This document shows positions 10,937 through 21,514 of a stretch of 64,000 nt of DNA, one piece after another (position 1 is the first letter of the stretch; every line of letters starts with the position of its first letter). The notes under the pieces are model-generated. The model was given only the letters and a program-made list of their open reading frames with translations, was not told the origin of the DNA and made no database searches. Made by a program: the position numbers and the translations under genes. Origin of the DNA: Cristatella mucedo (lineage: Eukaryota; Bryozoa; Phylactolaemata; Cristatellidae); contig WPIO01000258.1 of the NCBI GenBank assembly GCA_009760855.2, positions 64,001 through 128,000 of the forward strand. Reading direction: 5' to 3'.

Positions 10937-12531
10937 AGAGGACAACCTGAAAGTGATTTTGAAGAAAAAAGGAGAGGAAGTTAAAAAGAATGAAGCATAC
11001 GAAACTCTCTGCAACTTTGCTGAACAACTCGAACGAAGTGCTTTGCAGAATGCTGCTGAGCGTCTAACACCGAAAGAATTTCCCGGGCTCAGCTGCAAGG
11101 ACAAGCTAGATTGTGTCTACAGAGTATACAATTTTTTTCAAAGCTATAATGCCATCAACAATATCGTGCAGCTGGTGCAGGAATTGGATTCAAAAGGGTT
11201 AAAGAAATGTACAATCAGGAGACTGATGAATTGGACTGCTTATTGTATGAAGAAATATGAGGCTAAAGATCAAGTCAACTTCAGCACGAAGAATATTCAA
11301 GCCTTGTATGACGAAATCGAAAGCGGCGAACGTCACAAATGCACGTTTCCAGAAACACAAAAGCTCGAAGACTATGAATCAGACCTATATCGCATTATAT
11401 CGGATAGATTGCATGGTTTGGGGCAGGAGCAGGGTGATGAAGCAACAGTGCCACCGAGCAATTGCTGCAAGTGGCAGTGCCCCTGTTTCCCTGAGAAAAC
11501 CTTGAGGGATCCGCTGGATACAGCTCTTGCCGGAGCATACTGCAATTGTTTATGCAAATCACCTGGGATAAATTTAACCAAAGCTTTGGGTCCCAGGCAT
11601 CGGGAAGAGATATCAAAATTTGTCGAAAAGATATGTCCAGAGATAACTGAGAAAAATGAACAGCTGAAGTCAGCAGACGCGCTGTGCAATTGCTTGCAAC
11701 AACTGACCGACGGGATGCTTTGGGTCTACTACACTGGCCATGGCTCTGATAAGGGTAGTGAGAGCTTCAACTATCTTATCGGAGCACAGGGATGTGTTCC
11801 AGATGCGAATTCAATTTTGAAACGCATTTCGAGTCTTGTTGCCAGTGTCGTCGTCCTTATCGACGCTTGCCACGCAGAACAATACTTGCCAGAAATGAAA
11901 GCTCATCGAAATTCAAGTTTGCCATACAGTGGTTATGGTTGGATTGCTTCTTGTGCCCTCGATCAACTGTCATTCTTTGATCATCCTGGACCAAGAGGAA
12001 GCTGGTTCACCGAATTTTTTGTTGATGGGCTTCGAAGCGCAGTGAGCCATTGCACTGATATAAACGAAATTGGTGAACAAGAGCCAAACAACGGTAGGAG
12101 CCAGATCTGCCGTAAATTTCCAAATCTTCCAAAAAGATGCTCCGAAGAAAGTCTTTGCGATTTTTGCAGTATAGGCAGCAAGGCTAGCGGAAATTGTGAA
12201 GCCTGCAAAACCTTTCGCGAAAGCTGTGGTCAAGGTTTTATTGAAATGAAGCATTTAGTCGAGTACGTTCAAGCACACATTTGTAAGAGAATCATGCTTT
12301 CCGACATGCAACGGCTCGGAAATGTTCTCCCTGTTGCCTACTTTCACAAAACGTCCCCGAATTACATTTTCTCCGTGATACTTGGAGCTCACCGTATTCT
12401 CTGGCGAATGACCGACCTTCTGTATGTGTCAAATGATCAAACAGATCAACTTTCCAGTACTAGGGTCGAACAAAACTATGATAAGAAAATTACTCAAGTG
12501 AAGATCAGAATTCTTTCAGACATACTTCACG
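10937..12531 (+). CDS. Main exon of caspase-family (C14) protease with catalytic His and Cys
   Basis: Acceptor TTTTGTAG ends at 10936; donor GTGAGT starts at 12532. The exon is open for 531 codons. Early residues EDNLKVILKKKGEE form strand 2. A roughly 220-residue insertion follows, rich in Cys (CCKWQCPCF near 11465, CNCLCKSPG near 11545). The core resumes with a helix (NEQLKSADALCNCLQQLTDG) and strand WVYYTGHGSD, whose His codon is 11739-11741. SVVVLIDACHAEQ carries the catalytic Cys at 11868-11870. The p10-like part has GWIASCALDQLSFF and GSWFTEFFVDGL, the expected strand and FT-x-x-helix. A second Cys cluster (CSEESLCDFC, about 12140) lies inside p10. The DACH motif resembles metacaspases and bacterial-type C14 proteins more than classical caspases (QACxG). 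Both catalytic residues are present, so activity is plausible. Confidence 0.88.
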
Positions 12532-13973
12532 GTGAGTTTTCAGCTAGTGATGTTTGAGGTTCATATTACTGCGAACTGTAATAAAGTTGCTCAAGCTCAG
12601 GACGTCACGGAAATTTTCAGGGTTGCAGTAATATGGGACCTAAGTTTGAGCAGCCCTAGTGGTAAGCTAATGTCCAGTTGGTGAGCCGGGCCTGCTATCG
12701 CCCTACAGCTCTATACCGCAATTTGGGTTTTAAAGTATTACAATCTTACCTGCTGTCTCTTTCTGTAATTAACTTGCAGGAAGTAAGGCATGTGTTGAGC
12801 TTTGACTTGTAGCTTCTGGGACTCAATTCTAGTATAATTCTGTCCTGTTCATTATCCTACCAAGCGATTTGTTGAGTTTCGGCCGTTGTGACCCCGATTG
12901 GCTGCCCTCGTTGCATGGTGGAAATATTATTTAAATGTGCTCATAAAACCAAATCAACATAATTATATGTAATTCATGAATCAATTACAGTATATAAGCC
13001 ATTTTAATCTGCGGATGCATGAAATAAGCCATTATAAGCTGATTCCTAATATCGACAAGTCCATCGAAAATATTAGAGTCCAGTTTTACAATTAACCACA
13101 TCGGTGGCAGCTTGCTACCAAATGGGTCATCTTGGACAAACGCATGCACATTAAGATGCAAGGTCACTCACGATTCGTGCTAGGAAAACTCAGGGTATGC
13201 ATCAAGATGACTGAGATTACAAGCCCGGTCCAAGCCGAATAAATGCATAACCGTTCATACGTTTATAAAAAAATCGAATGTGGAACCACGCAAATGGCTG
13301 CCTCGAATTATTTACCAAAACGAAAGTTTGGTATCAAGTATGCTGTGCTTTTGAGTTTATTTTTTGGGTAATGGTGTGCTTTAAAGGGTTTTTTATTCTT
13401 CGGAGTTGCATTTTTGTGTGCTCGGTAATTTATATAGCTTATGAAAAGATCATATCCTGTTGTTTCTCAAAGGTACATTGAAACACTTCGCATTATTTTT
13501 GATAATTACCTGGGAAATTTTTTGGTTGAAGCAAGGCCAATTTGCCCAACACATTTAGGCCCAAACAAAGGCATTACAACTATTAAATACCATTAAGTTG
13601 ATGTGCTAATTATTTCGATAGGTCAATCAAATTAAGAGATGCTCTAAGACCAGAGATGTTATATACAAAATTTGGAGTTCCTAAAATCCCCTAACACTGC
13701 TTCAGGTTTGAAGTTCTTAAATACTAATGCTAATAAAAAAAATGTAATTGATAATTAAAATATTATTAATTATAATACATATCAACATCAGAACACTCAC
13801 TAGTATTACATGTAATAACAGTTTCTTGGAATTTCCTTATTGGTGGTATCACTTCTCAACTCTTAGCTCTTATTTTGGAACCCGGGAGCTTTTATATTAT
13901 GCTATCTCAACAGATTTCTTCATATGCATATTCCGGTCTCGCTTCCTATAATAGCGGTTCTTCTCTCTTACAG
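12532..13973. other. Intron of protease gene, no recognised feature
   Basis: AT-rich intron between the catalytic exon and the last exon, with a good donor (GTGAGT) and a strong acceptor (CTCTCTTACAG). I see no repeat family or coding frame in it. Confidence 0.6.
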
Positions 13974-14263
13974 ATCCGAATACATCCGACCTATTCGACT
14001 CTCTGACACGCATATATGATGAAGCCTGCCAAAAGCCCGAAAGAAACTCCGATTGCTATGCCGATTTAAAGGAAAAGACGAAGTCACTCGCCAAAACTTT
14101 TGAGCAAGGCCACGAGGAAGAAATTCCTGAGCCAATTGTCGAAGTCACAAAGGAAATGACTTTTCTAACGGATCACAATCGCGATGGCATTGACAGTTAT
14201 TTTGATTTACGGAAACAGCTCTTACGTGGCCACTTAGTGGAATGTCGATTTGTGGGATTCTAG
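13974..14263 (+). CDS. Last exon of caspase-family protease, with stop codon
   Basis: The acceptor has a long pyrimidine tract and ends at 13973. The two first bases complete an Asp codon from the previous exon, and 95 codons lead to TAG at 14261-14263. The peptide is acidic and helical (DSLTRIYDEACQKPE, EEEIPEPIVEVTKEM). Near the end TDHNRDGIDSYFD fits the acidic DxNxDG calcium-binding loop of EF-hand or thrombospondin type-3 repeats, but no flanking EF helix pair is evident. Coding potential is clear from the uninterrupted frame and phase match. Confidence 0.82.
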
Positions 14264-15529
14264 CATAGCCCCAAAGAAGGCTCAGCTTCGGCGGTTCATA
14301 TGGTCAAGTAACATGAAAGTGTGCTACGGAAAGACCCAATTGAGTTTATAGCTACGACAAAATATTTGACTTACATTTTCTTTTTACTGAAACCAGTGGA
14401 GAATTCCTTTCTTTAGTGAGCCTGAGTTTTATGTTTTCTCTGTATGAACCTTTCTACTTCTCTGCACCTACTCAAGTTATAACGATGTCTGTACGAAATT
14501 GTGTGTTCGCTTATTTAAGATTGCTCATACAGCACTGACGTTTAATGAGTGTCTAGTTCAAATCTGTTTGAATGCATAACTTTCTTGTGGCATGCAACCT
14601 ATGTAAATCCTTAGTTGTAGCGATTAAGAAACATGATCTTACACCTACGATCGGTTTTTTGCTGGCTCGAAATAATATCCATCTGTCGTAAGACCAACTA
14701 ACCAAATAGAAACAATTTATTTTGTTAAAATGCGAGCATTGATTCACTTATAGCAGTTATCAGAGGATGGGTGGTAGTCACAGAGCTAGGTACTGGTGGA
14801 ACAAGTGTTAATTGTTAGCCTCTCAAACAATTTAGTTCATGTATTTCCGTTATTTATTGGCAATTAAAACATGAGGATGCAGTATTTAGAATTAAAAGTG
14901 AATTTCACATTGTTGTAAGAAAGTGTCTACGTTGAACAGAAAGATCAAATTATTATCTTTCAATAAAATATTGTTGGATATGGAACAGATTGTCATGTTG
15001 ACATTTGTTTCCGGCTTTTCAAAAAACAGCATCCAACTTTATTTTTGTTAATGCGATTATAGAGAATATATAACTCTCGAAATGAGATTATTTGCAAAAC
15101 ACTGCATGTGCCAGATACTGGTAGACAATGAGAACATTAAAGAATGAAAATGGATAACTGCACGTTTTTGGACGTAAATAAAAGGGATACGGAATGAAAT
15201 CGGGCATGAGGATGCATCTACGTTGTAAGTATCGGGGAGACTAGCACCCACATAACAGGAGCATAATATTTCAAGAGGTCTGCGTATTAGATAAGCTCAT
15301 CGAAATCTTAAGCTCGGAAATTTTAGTCTATCTGTGATTTAGGCTATAGCTGCACTATGCCAGTGATGTTTGTCAAGACACTTGATCCTCATTCCTGACA
15401 TACGTCACGACAACGTCTTACTGGACTAAATTTAACAAAAACTGCAAAACCATCTCTTCCTCAAGTCATTTGCAGGATCTCTGTTCTGTGTCTTGTATCT
15501 GCTTTTTTCTGCTGACAATGTGTGTTAAA
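14264..15529. other. Probable 3' UTR then intergenic sequence
   Basis: The first 700 bases probably form the 3' UTR of the protease gene. The remainder up to the SINE at 15530 shows no coding frame or recognised repeat. Confidence 0.45.
14962..14967 (+). terminator. Candidate polyadenylation signal AATAAA
   Basis: AATAAA lies about 700 bases downstream of the protease stop and is followed by a T/G-rich stretch (ATTGTTGGATATGG). The intervening sequence has no other gene, so it would be a 3' UTR of about 0.7 kb. Position only; not otherwise tested. Confidence 0.4.
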
Positions 15530-15665
15530 GCTGGTTAGGCCCAGTGAATTAAGGTGCTCGCCCAGACCAAGGTTAGACTTCGGTCGTGGACTCAAGTCCC
15601 GTGGCTTATGTGAAACTTCTGAACTGAGATAAATTTCTCTTAAGGTGCCATATAAATGAATTATA
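15530..15665 (+). mobile_element. SINE-A copy (tRNA-derived, LINE-A-like tail)
   Basis: Starts GCTGGTTAGGCCCAGTGAAT, then AAGGTGCTCGCCCAGACC and GTCGTGGACTCAAGTCCC, a tRNA-like head with a recognisable B box (GGACTCAAGTCC). The tail contains AGATAAATTTCTCTTAAGGT, a decayed version of the LINE-A 3' hairpin. Confidence 0.72.
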
Positions 15666-15721
15666 TTTACTAATTTTACACCATACCGTATAACGTATGT
15701 CAACCTGTGCATGAAAATATA

Positions 15722-15868
15722 AAAAAATACAATTCATTTATATAACGCACCAAGAGAACTTAATCTCTATTCAGGCGCTTCACTTATGCCTCGGGGCTCG
15801 AGCCCACGACCTCAGTCAGACCTTGGTCGGGGCGAGCACCTTAACTGCTAGATCAAACCAGCTCGGCA
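15722..15868 (-). mobile_element. SINE-A copy, inverted relative to its neighbour
   Basis: Best preserved SINE-A in the window. Read on the minus strand it starts GCTGGTTTGATCTAGCAGTT (A-box-like), has a B box in GTGGGCTCGAGCCCCG, and ends with GAAGCGCCTGAATAGAGATT, AAGTTCTCTTGGTGCG and an A/T-rich end. The 3' segment is shared with LINE-A tails. It lies tail-to-tail with the copy at 15530-15665. Confidence 0.8.
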
Positions 15869-16270
15869 TCTACTATTTACCACTTGGTCACGTTTCCTGT
15901 ACATTATACCGAAACTGCCTAAAACATAACTAATTTTTCGAGGAAACTTCTACCCTTTTAATCGTTTAATGAATTACTCTATAAACTACGCTGTCAGATT
16001 TATGAAGTATGTCCCAGTGCAATATGGCAATAACCGAGACTCATAGAGATACTTTATGGGTCTATAACATTTTACTGAAACTTTGCTTCACGTTCCCTTT
16101 TGTTTTTTGTATCTCAGCGTTGCTCCACCAACAAGTTCAAGCTCATTACCGATCATCGTTTTCATCTTTTAAAGTAAGATCACGCAAAGGGTGTAACAGC
16201 ATCCATGTTTTTATTAAAACCAGGTCAACAATACAGCCAACTTAACAACGCCTCAACCGACAAGAGCCAA
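15869..16270. other. Intergenic spacer, nothing recognised
   Basis: No repeat or coding signal stands out between the SINE-A pair and LINE-B. Confidence 0.4.
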
Positions 16271-16274
16271 TTAA

Positions 16275-17057
16275 CCTTGAAACTGATTGACTTGGAAGAC
16301 TGCTTCTACAGCTAGCCATCACGTCCTATTCCTATCCAAGATTAGGAGCTGTCTTCCACAGTGGCTTATAAAAAATTTAACTAGTTCCTTAGTTCTGTCT
16401 CGGCTTGATTATTTTAATTCCCTTTTTTCTGGGCTACCAAAGAAACCAATTAGGCCACTGCAGCTGACTTTGAATATACCTGTAAGGCTAGTCTTCAAGT
16501 CCCAGACGTTATAGCACGTGTCTCCTTTGCTAAAAGAGCTCGGATTGATGCCAGTTGACTAACGGAATCAGAGCATATTTCTTACGCTGAACCATAGAGC
16601 CCGCCACGGCTTAGCTCTTTCGTTCGGAGCTGAACTGCTGCCTCAGTTTCAGCCTGTTCGCGCCCTCTGGTCCTGTGTGGACAATAAATTAGCTGTTCCA
16701 TTCCTCAGCTTAAAGACCGTTGGCGACAGAAGCTTTAGCTTTGCATGTCCTAGACTGTAGAACTCACTTCCAAAATTCTTAAGCAACGACAACTACTCTC
16801 CTACTGCCGACTATGGCTCATCCTTTTCAGCGGTCCTGAGCTGCTACTTCCATGCCACTCACTATCTCAACTGCTCTCCTGACTCTGCTATGTTTCCCAC
16901 TTTTCTTTCTTGCGTGAGGCGAGGTGTGTTAGCTACTGAATGCATACCAAAAGCCGCTTACGCTGTGAGAGGACTATACAAAACTCTTCTGGGTAACACC
17001 CATGTGATCTTTATGACTTTGTGGAGTTACAGACGGAGATACAATTACATTACATAG
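16275..17057 (+). mobile_element. LINE-B copy, 3' part with (ACATT) tail
   Basis: Encodes LINE C-terminal pieces in several frames: SKIRSCLPQWL, SRLDYFNSLFSGLPKK, then the RHGLA and DNKLAVPF-like segments, and SFACPRL with NSLPKFLSNDNYSPTADYG. It ends after ACAGACGGAGATACAATTAC with a short ATTACATTACAT tail. Frameshifts and stops make it inactive. CR1/L2-type by its C-terminal layout; 5'-truncated. Confidence 0.8.
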
Positions 17058-17269
17058 TTCAGGTATGGCTTAACAATTTACCCTTAAATAGCATGCAAGA
17101 GACAAAAAATCTCTCAGGGTTAGTGGGACTTCACATGTGAGTTTCAATTACAATATTCCGGTCAGCAGTGGAAACTTGACCGTCAAACTACTATTTCAGA
17201 ACTAAAGTGTCCACAAATTTTGGCAGAGATTATGTAAGGAAGTCATAGCTTCAGCTTTCTGAACTGTAA

Positions 17270-17395
17270 TAATAATAATAATAATGCACTTGAAAAAGCG
17301 CCCTAAGTATAAACGATCGTCCGTTCAACGATGTGTATCCACGACCTCGGTCGTTAAAAGTGACCAGCACTTGGCACTCCGGTCACTTGTGGGTC
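17270..17395 (-). mobile_element. Degraded SINE-A-like fragment
   Basis: AATAATAATAATAATGCACTT followed by AAAAGCGCCCTAAGT matches the inverted 3' tail of LINE-A and SINE-A. Then GTGTATCCACGACCTCGGTCG matches the inverted B-box part of SINE-A. It abuts the next LINE-B piece. Confidence 0.5.
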
Positions 17396-17795
17396 AGCAT
17401 AAGAACTTTGCTCTGTATTCTTTGCTCAACCGGCAACCATCCTAGCCACTGTGGGAGACAGCTCCTAATCTTGGATAGGGATCGGATGTGATAGCTAGCT
17501 GTAGAAGCAGACTTCTGAATGAAGTTTTTGAAATTGAGGCAGCTGTCGAAAACGACACCTAAATTTCGAGCACGTCGTGATGTTCGCACAATAGCATCAC
17601 CTATTAGAAGAACAAAGCCTTTTAATCCAGCCACACGCTTTGGGTGTCCTATGAGCAGCAGTTCGTTTTATCATCAGTTAATTTCAGGAAGTTTTCCGAC
17701 ATCCAGGATCGAATATCGGCAAGGCAAGCATGCAGCTTCTCAGTTGTTGCAGCAGATTCCGACGGTTAAAAAGATAAATACAACTTAGTATCGTC
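17396..17795 (-). mobile_element. LINE-B fragment, internal deletion
   Basis: Minus-strand frame 17383-17634 encodes ARNLGVVFDSCLNFKNFI, SKIRSCLPQWL and then directly WLPVEQRIQSKVL. The segment present in other copies between QWL and WLPVEQ (SRLDY...GLP) is missing, so this copy has an internal deletion. Confidence 0.75.
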
Positions 17796-17990
17796 AGCTC
17801 AGAAGTGATATCCTATCAAACTATCGCCCAGTTTCCCTTCTTCCTTTCTTATCAAAGATTCTTGAAAAAAATGTTGACTAGCCGCTAGAGCTAGTGTAAC
17901 AACTAAAGACTAACTTTCCCCAAGGACTGGACCAACTGGTTAAATTTCTCGCACTGACCAAGATCAAGTTGAATGTATTTAAAGGCTGAG
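17796..17990 (+). mobile_element. LINE RT fragment (start of reverse transcriptase)
   Basis: Contains NYRPVSLLPFLSKILEK in the plus frame around 17818-17870, the conserved beginning of a LINE reverse transcriptase, as at 27.36 kb (NYRPVSLLPFLFETLE). It is bounded on the left by antisense LINE-B at a sharp junction. Confidence 0.65.
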
Positions 17991-18049
17991 GTCAACAAAA
18001 CAAAAGAAACTGAAGAAAACAACAGAATGCAAACAAAAGAAAACAGAAG

Positions 18050-19460
18050 AACAAAAGAAAAGCACCCCATGGCCGCCGTGGGGGCCGGAACCGCCAGGTC
18101 AAACGCCGCTCGTTGGGCGGGAACTGACAGCTGAGTACCCGCTCGTTTGGTATTCCTAGCATTGTCTCGAACCGCTCAGCACGCTCCCCCACATGGTGTC
18201 ACTGTAAATCTCTCTAACTTAGTGGTCATCAGGCCTGTTGCAACTCAGTCGGCCAGACTTAAAGCTTGCTTTTGGAATCCTCGCTCAATGTTCAATAAAA
18301 CTCTGGTAATAAGCGACCTCATTTTTGAAAATGGTATCGACCTGCTAGCCCTTACTGAAACTTGGCCAAAAATCGATTAACTGCCCGACAATTAACGAGG
18401 CTTCCCCATCTGGTTTCTAGTTCTTTCACACTCCTAGATTAATTAAAACTGGAGGTGGAGTTGCTATTATCGTGAGCTCGAAATTCAACTTCAAGCCATT
18501 TTTAGTACCTTCCAAGCAGTCTGTTGAATCAATTGTCTTGGTCTCAACCGAAAAGAAGCTACCGATAGTGGCAGTAGTCTATCACCAACTAGGTACCAAA
18601 TCCTCCTTTATCTCAGATTTCTCCGATCTCATTTCAATTCTGTGGGCAAGAAATTGATCCTTCCTCGTTATGGGTGATTTCAACGTTCACTTTGATAACT
18701 TATTTGAAGCTTTCACCACCGAATTTCGTGCACTGGCTGACTCATTGTCTCTTGTGGCTCATGTGCATGGCCCTACTCACATCAAGGTTCACACACTCGA
18801 CCAGATTTTCTCATACAACTGCACTTTGTCACCCCCAATTATTACCAAATCCTGCTTATCTGACCACATGCAGATCTCATTCAATCTACAGTGTGTGCCC
18901 ACCTCCTCTTCTTTGATAACCTGTAAATAGCGAAAGCTCAATACCGGGTCGTACCAATCGATCCTAGCAAAGGCAAAGTCAAGCTTCTATGAAAACATTG
19001 TTGAATCACATGTGCTTCGATGCGCCTTGCACGAAGAACGCCTTGCACGAAGAACGCCAGCACAGAACCAACACCAACAATTTATTCTACTACAGAACGG
19101 AGGGAGCACGACATCACTCGCCCCTCTCTCCAGCTTGAATCCCCCCTCCTCGCCCACGGCTATGTTTTGGCCGACCCGATGGTGAATCCACTATCTGACT
19201 GAGGTTACCTGCCTGTCCAAGCCACACCACAGGCGGACCACAGCTTTGCACCGCCGATGATGCTCCTAACAGCTGTTTACGAAAGGAGTGGTACTGGCCT
19301 GCATATACTCAGACCACATCACAGATGCACAATCCAAAAATGCTTATGTCGACGATAAACCATCTCCTCAACCGCTTCCAGTTTAGCTCCTTACCTGATG
19401 ATCCTTGTGATGATCTGGCCGATCGCTTCTCTCGATTCTATGTGGATAGAACACAAATAG
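18050..19460 (+). mobile_element. LINE-A copy, 5' UTR and endonuclease part
   Basis: The 5' region resembles the copies at 29.9 kb and 34.3 kb. Frame 18147-18380 encodes LKACFWNPRSMFNKTLVISD and GIDLLALTETWP, the N-terminus of an APE-type endonuclease. Frame 18670-18930 encodes MGDFNVHFDN, a later endonuclease motif. Near 19395-19450 comes a piece of the type PDDPCDDLADRFSRFYV that precedes the RT domain. Stops between the pieces make it a pseudogene. The RT part is absent; the copy ends where antisense LINE sequence begins. Confidence 0.82.
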
Positions 19461-19479
19461 AACACTAATGACTTAATGG

Positions 19480-21500
19480 ATAACTTGAATAATGTGGATT
19501 TATTTGCAGATACCCTCGGTGAACTTAATTGACTTGGCTCTTTACATGTAGTGTGAAGGAAGCATAACCACATGGCTAATGATAACATGCATGCTCTCAA
19601 CATGCCCGATTCATTTGGTTGTGACAAGCACAGTGTGAGCCCTCAGTATCTCGGGTCAAAGGTCAAATCACAAGGAGGCTGCAAATGCTGTGTCGGACAG
19701 GTGCAGTTTTAGCAGCATGTCAGTGTCGTCGTCTAGTCAGGGGATGATGTGCCTGCAGTTGCGATGTCCGTACTTTATAAAATAAACAAGCTAAAGGCAA
19801 GCTCTTCACGGGATTTTAGGTTTCGCCACGCATGGCTGTGCGATTCAAGTCAAAGAGCTTGTTTAAAGATAACTATCATGTTTGAGGAGTAGTTCTGATA
19901 GGTTGCGTCGTGCAAGAGAATGAAAAGTCCTAAAGTTTTCAGGCAATACTGATAAAGTCAGTATATTTCTTGATGAATTTTTAGCAGGTGCCGGTTGGCC
20001 AGCAGTTGTGTGGTGGGGCCACTGCGACGACGCTGGCGACTGGCGACTGGCTGTAGAGCTTCCGACCAAGTGCGAATGCTTGATTGCTCTAGCTTTTAGC
20101 AATGCGAGCAGTGCTTTAGAAAATTTGAGACGGGCTGTCACTAATTCATAGGCCCACTTGTATATAATATCCCTGTCGAAATAATGCTCAATTTTATGCT
20201 GTTTTACGAAGCTGAAAGCAGAGAAGCTGGAATGTGGAATGTGGAATGTGGAGCTAATGAGGTCACTTAGTGAAGGGTCACTTCAGAGCAGGGCACTTGG
20301 ATTGCGTGCAGATGCAACAGAATGTATGCTGATCGAGCCAATTTTGAGGGATAGATTATCCCTATTTCGGAGATCTAAGGATTTGCCTCTAGCTATAAAG
20401 TCGGTTTGCCATCATTTTGTTTGAGAAAGTTTGATGCGATCAAAATGTTAGATTTCACCAATGCATGCAGCAAGGAAATTAAGAGAGTTAGACTTACTTT
20501 AAGTCTTAGAAGGATCAAAGCTCTAGCACGGCTGTGTTTTATCACCGCTTATCGCAGATAAAAGGCTCTTTGAGCTAGCTAGACCCGTAATAGGCAAGAG
20601 GGAAAGCATAGATAGTGGACCCAGCACCGATCCCTTGGCTACTCGGTACTTTATGACAGCCCACTGACATCGCTGCTCTTCAGTATTCCACCAAAGACCA
20701 TTTAGTATGCAAACCAATTCAAGTCTAGTTTCTCGCAGGCGAGATGAGAGGCACTAGAGAAAGACTTTGAGATCAATTGCGTCACTTGCTACCGAAAGAT
20801 CCAGCAAAACAAGCAGGAAGACTTTACCAAGTCGGCATTCCTGAGGAGATTGGTTAATCGAAGCAGTTCTAACTCAGTGAAGGGATTAGATCTCAAAACC
20901 CGACTGGAAATTACTGGCAATATTAGAAGTTTTATTTAAACTTGCTTGCTAGGTTTGAAGTTTTAATGTAAGAGTTCGGCTGGTTTGTCACAATTCATTC
21001 TAGTGTATTTGATAGGAACAATAAGAAGAGAGATAGGGTTAAATTTGCTCGAACGTTTTCTTCTTGGTCTAGTATTGCTTTTTAACTAGTGTCACAACTA
21101 CGGCCTGTTTGAAAGGTTCGAGACTTATTATTAGGCATGAGACTTGTATATTAGTTGTGCGCAGCAACAGCAGATCTACAGTATGTATTGTAGACGTATG
21201 ACAGTGGAAATAGTTTCTAGAGGACTAGTAATCTTCTGTGACTGAGCGATGCATTTCAGGATCAGTCACTGGTGACCACCTTGAAGGTAGATATTGAGGT
21301 GCGACACGGAATTGAGAGAGAGTTCTCCTGATGCTTCCTTAGGTATTGACACTGTAATCTTGTCTATCTTTCGATAAAGAAACTAATTAAGCAATCAGCT
21401 GTATAACCAGAATGTTCACTGCTAAGGAAATAACATGGAAGTGGTTAGGGAGATGTTTTGTGGCAGACATAGACACTTTTGGAATGTGAATCTATGATTA
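19480..21500 (-). mobile_element. LINE-A-type copy, about 2 kb, heavily degraded
   Basis: Inverted order of 3' UTR (about 19500-19680), C-terminal region (19863-20141, TFHSLARRNLSELL) and RT sequence around 20.5-20.7 kb, where VAKGSVLGPLSML is the remains of the QGSVLGPLLF motif. The stretch at 20.9-21.5 kb matches 10.6-10.8 and 59.85-60.3 kb. Inactive. Confidence 0.72.
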
Positions 21501-21514
21501 AACAATATTTTATA

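Larger units (their letters stand above)
1137..14263 (+). other. Gene model 1: zinc-finger-like plus caspase-family (C14) protease, spliced
   Basis: Proposed exons are 1137-1215 (doubtful), 1285-1429, 1506-1596, 2137-2268, 8674-8800, 10937-12531 and 13974-14263. From 1285 they join without frame loss (phases 0, 1, 1, 2, 1) into about 790 residues. The N-terminal third is Cys/His-rich and zinc-finger-like. The rest is a caspase/metacaspase-type cysteine protease domain with an intact His/Cys pair, a large Cys-rich insertion and a short C-terminal tail. No transmembrane segment or signal peptide was found, but the true start codon has not been located. The fold is known for cleaving after acidic or basic residues; the specificity here is unknown. 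The 8674-14263 part is firm. The link to the upstream exons rests on phase agreement across a 6.4 kb intron and is inference, so two genes are possible. Confidence 0.6.
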
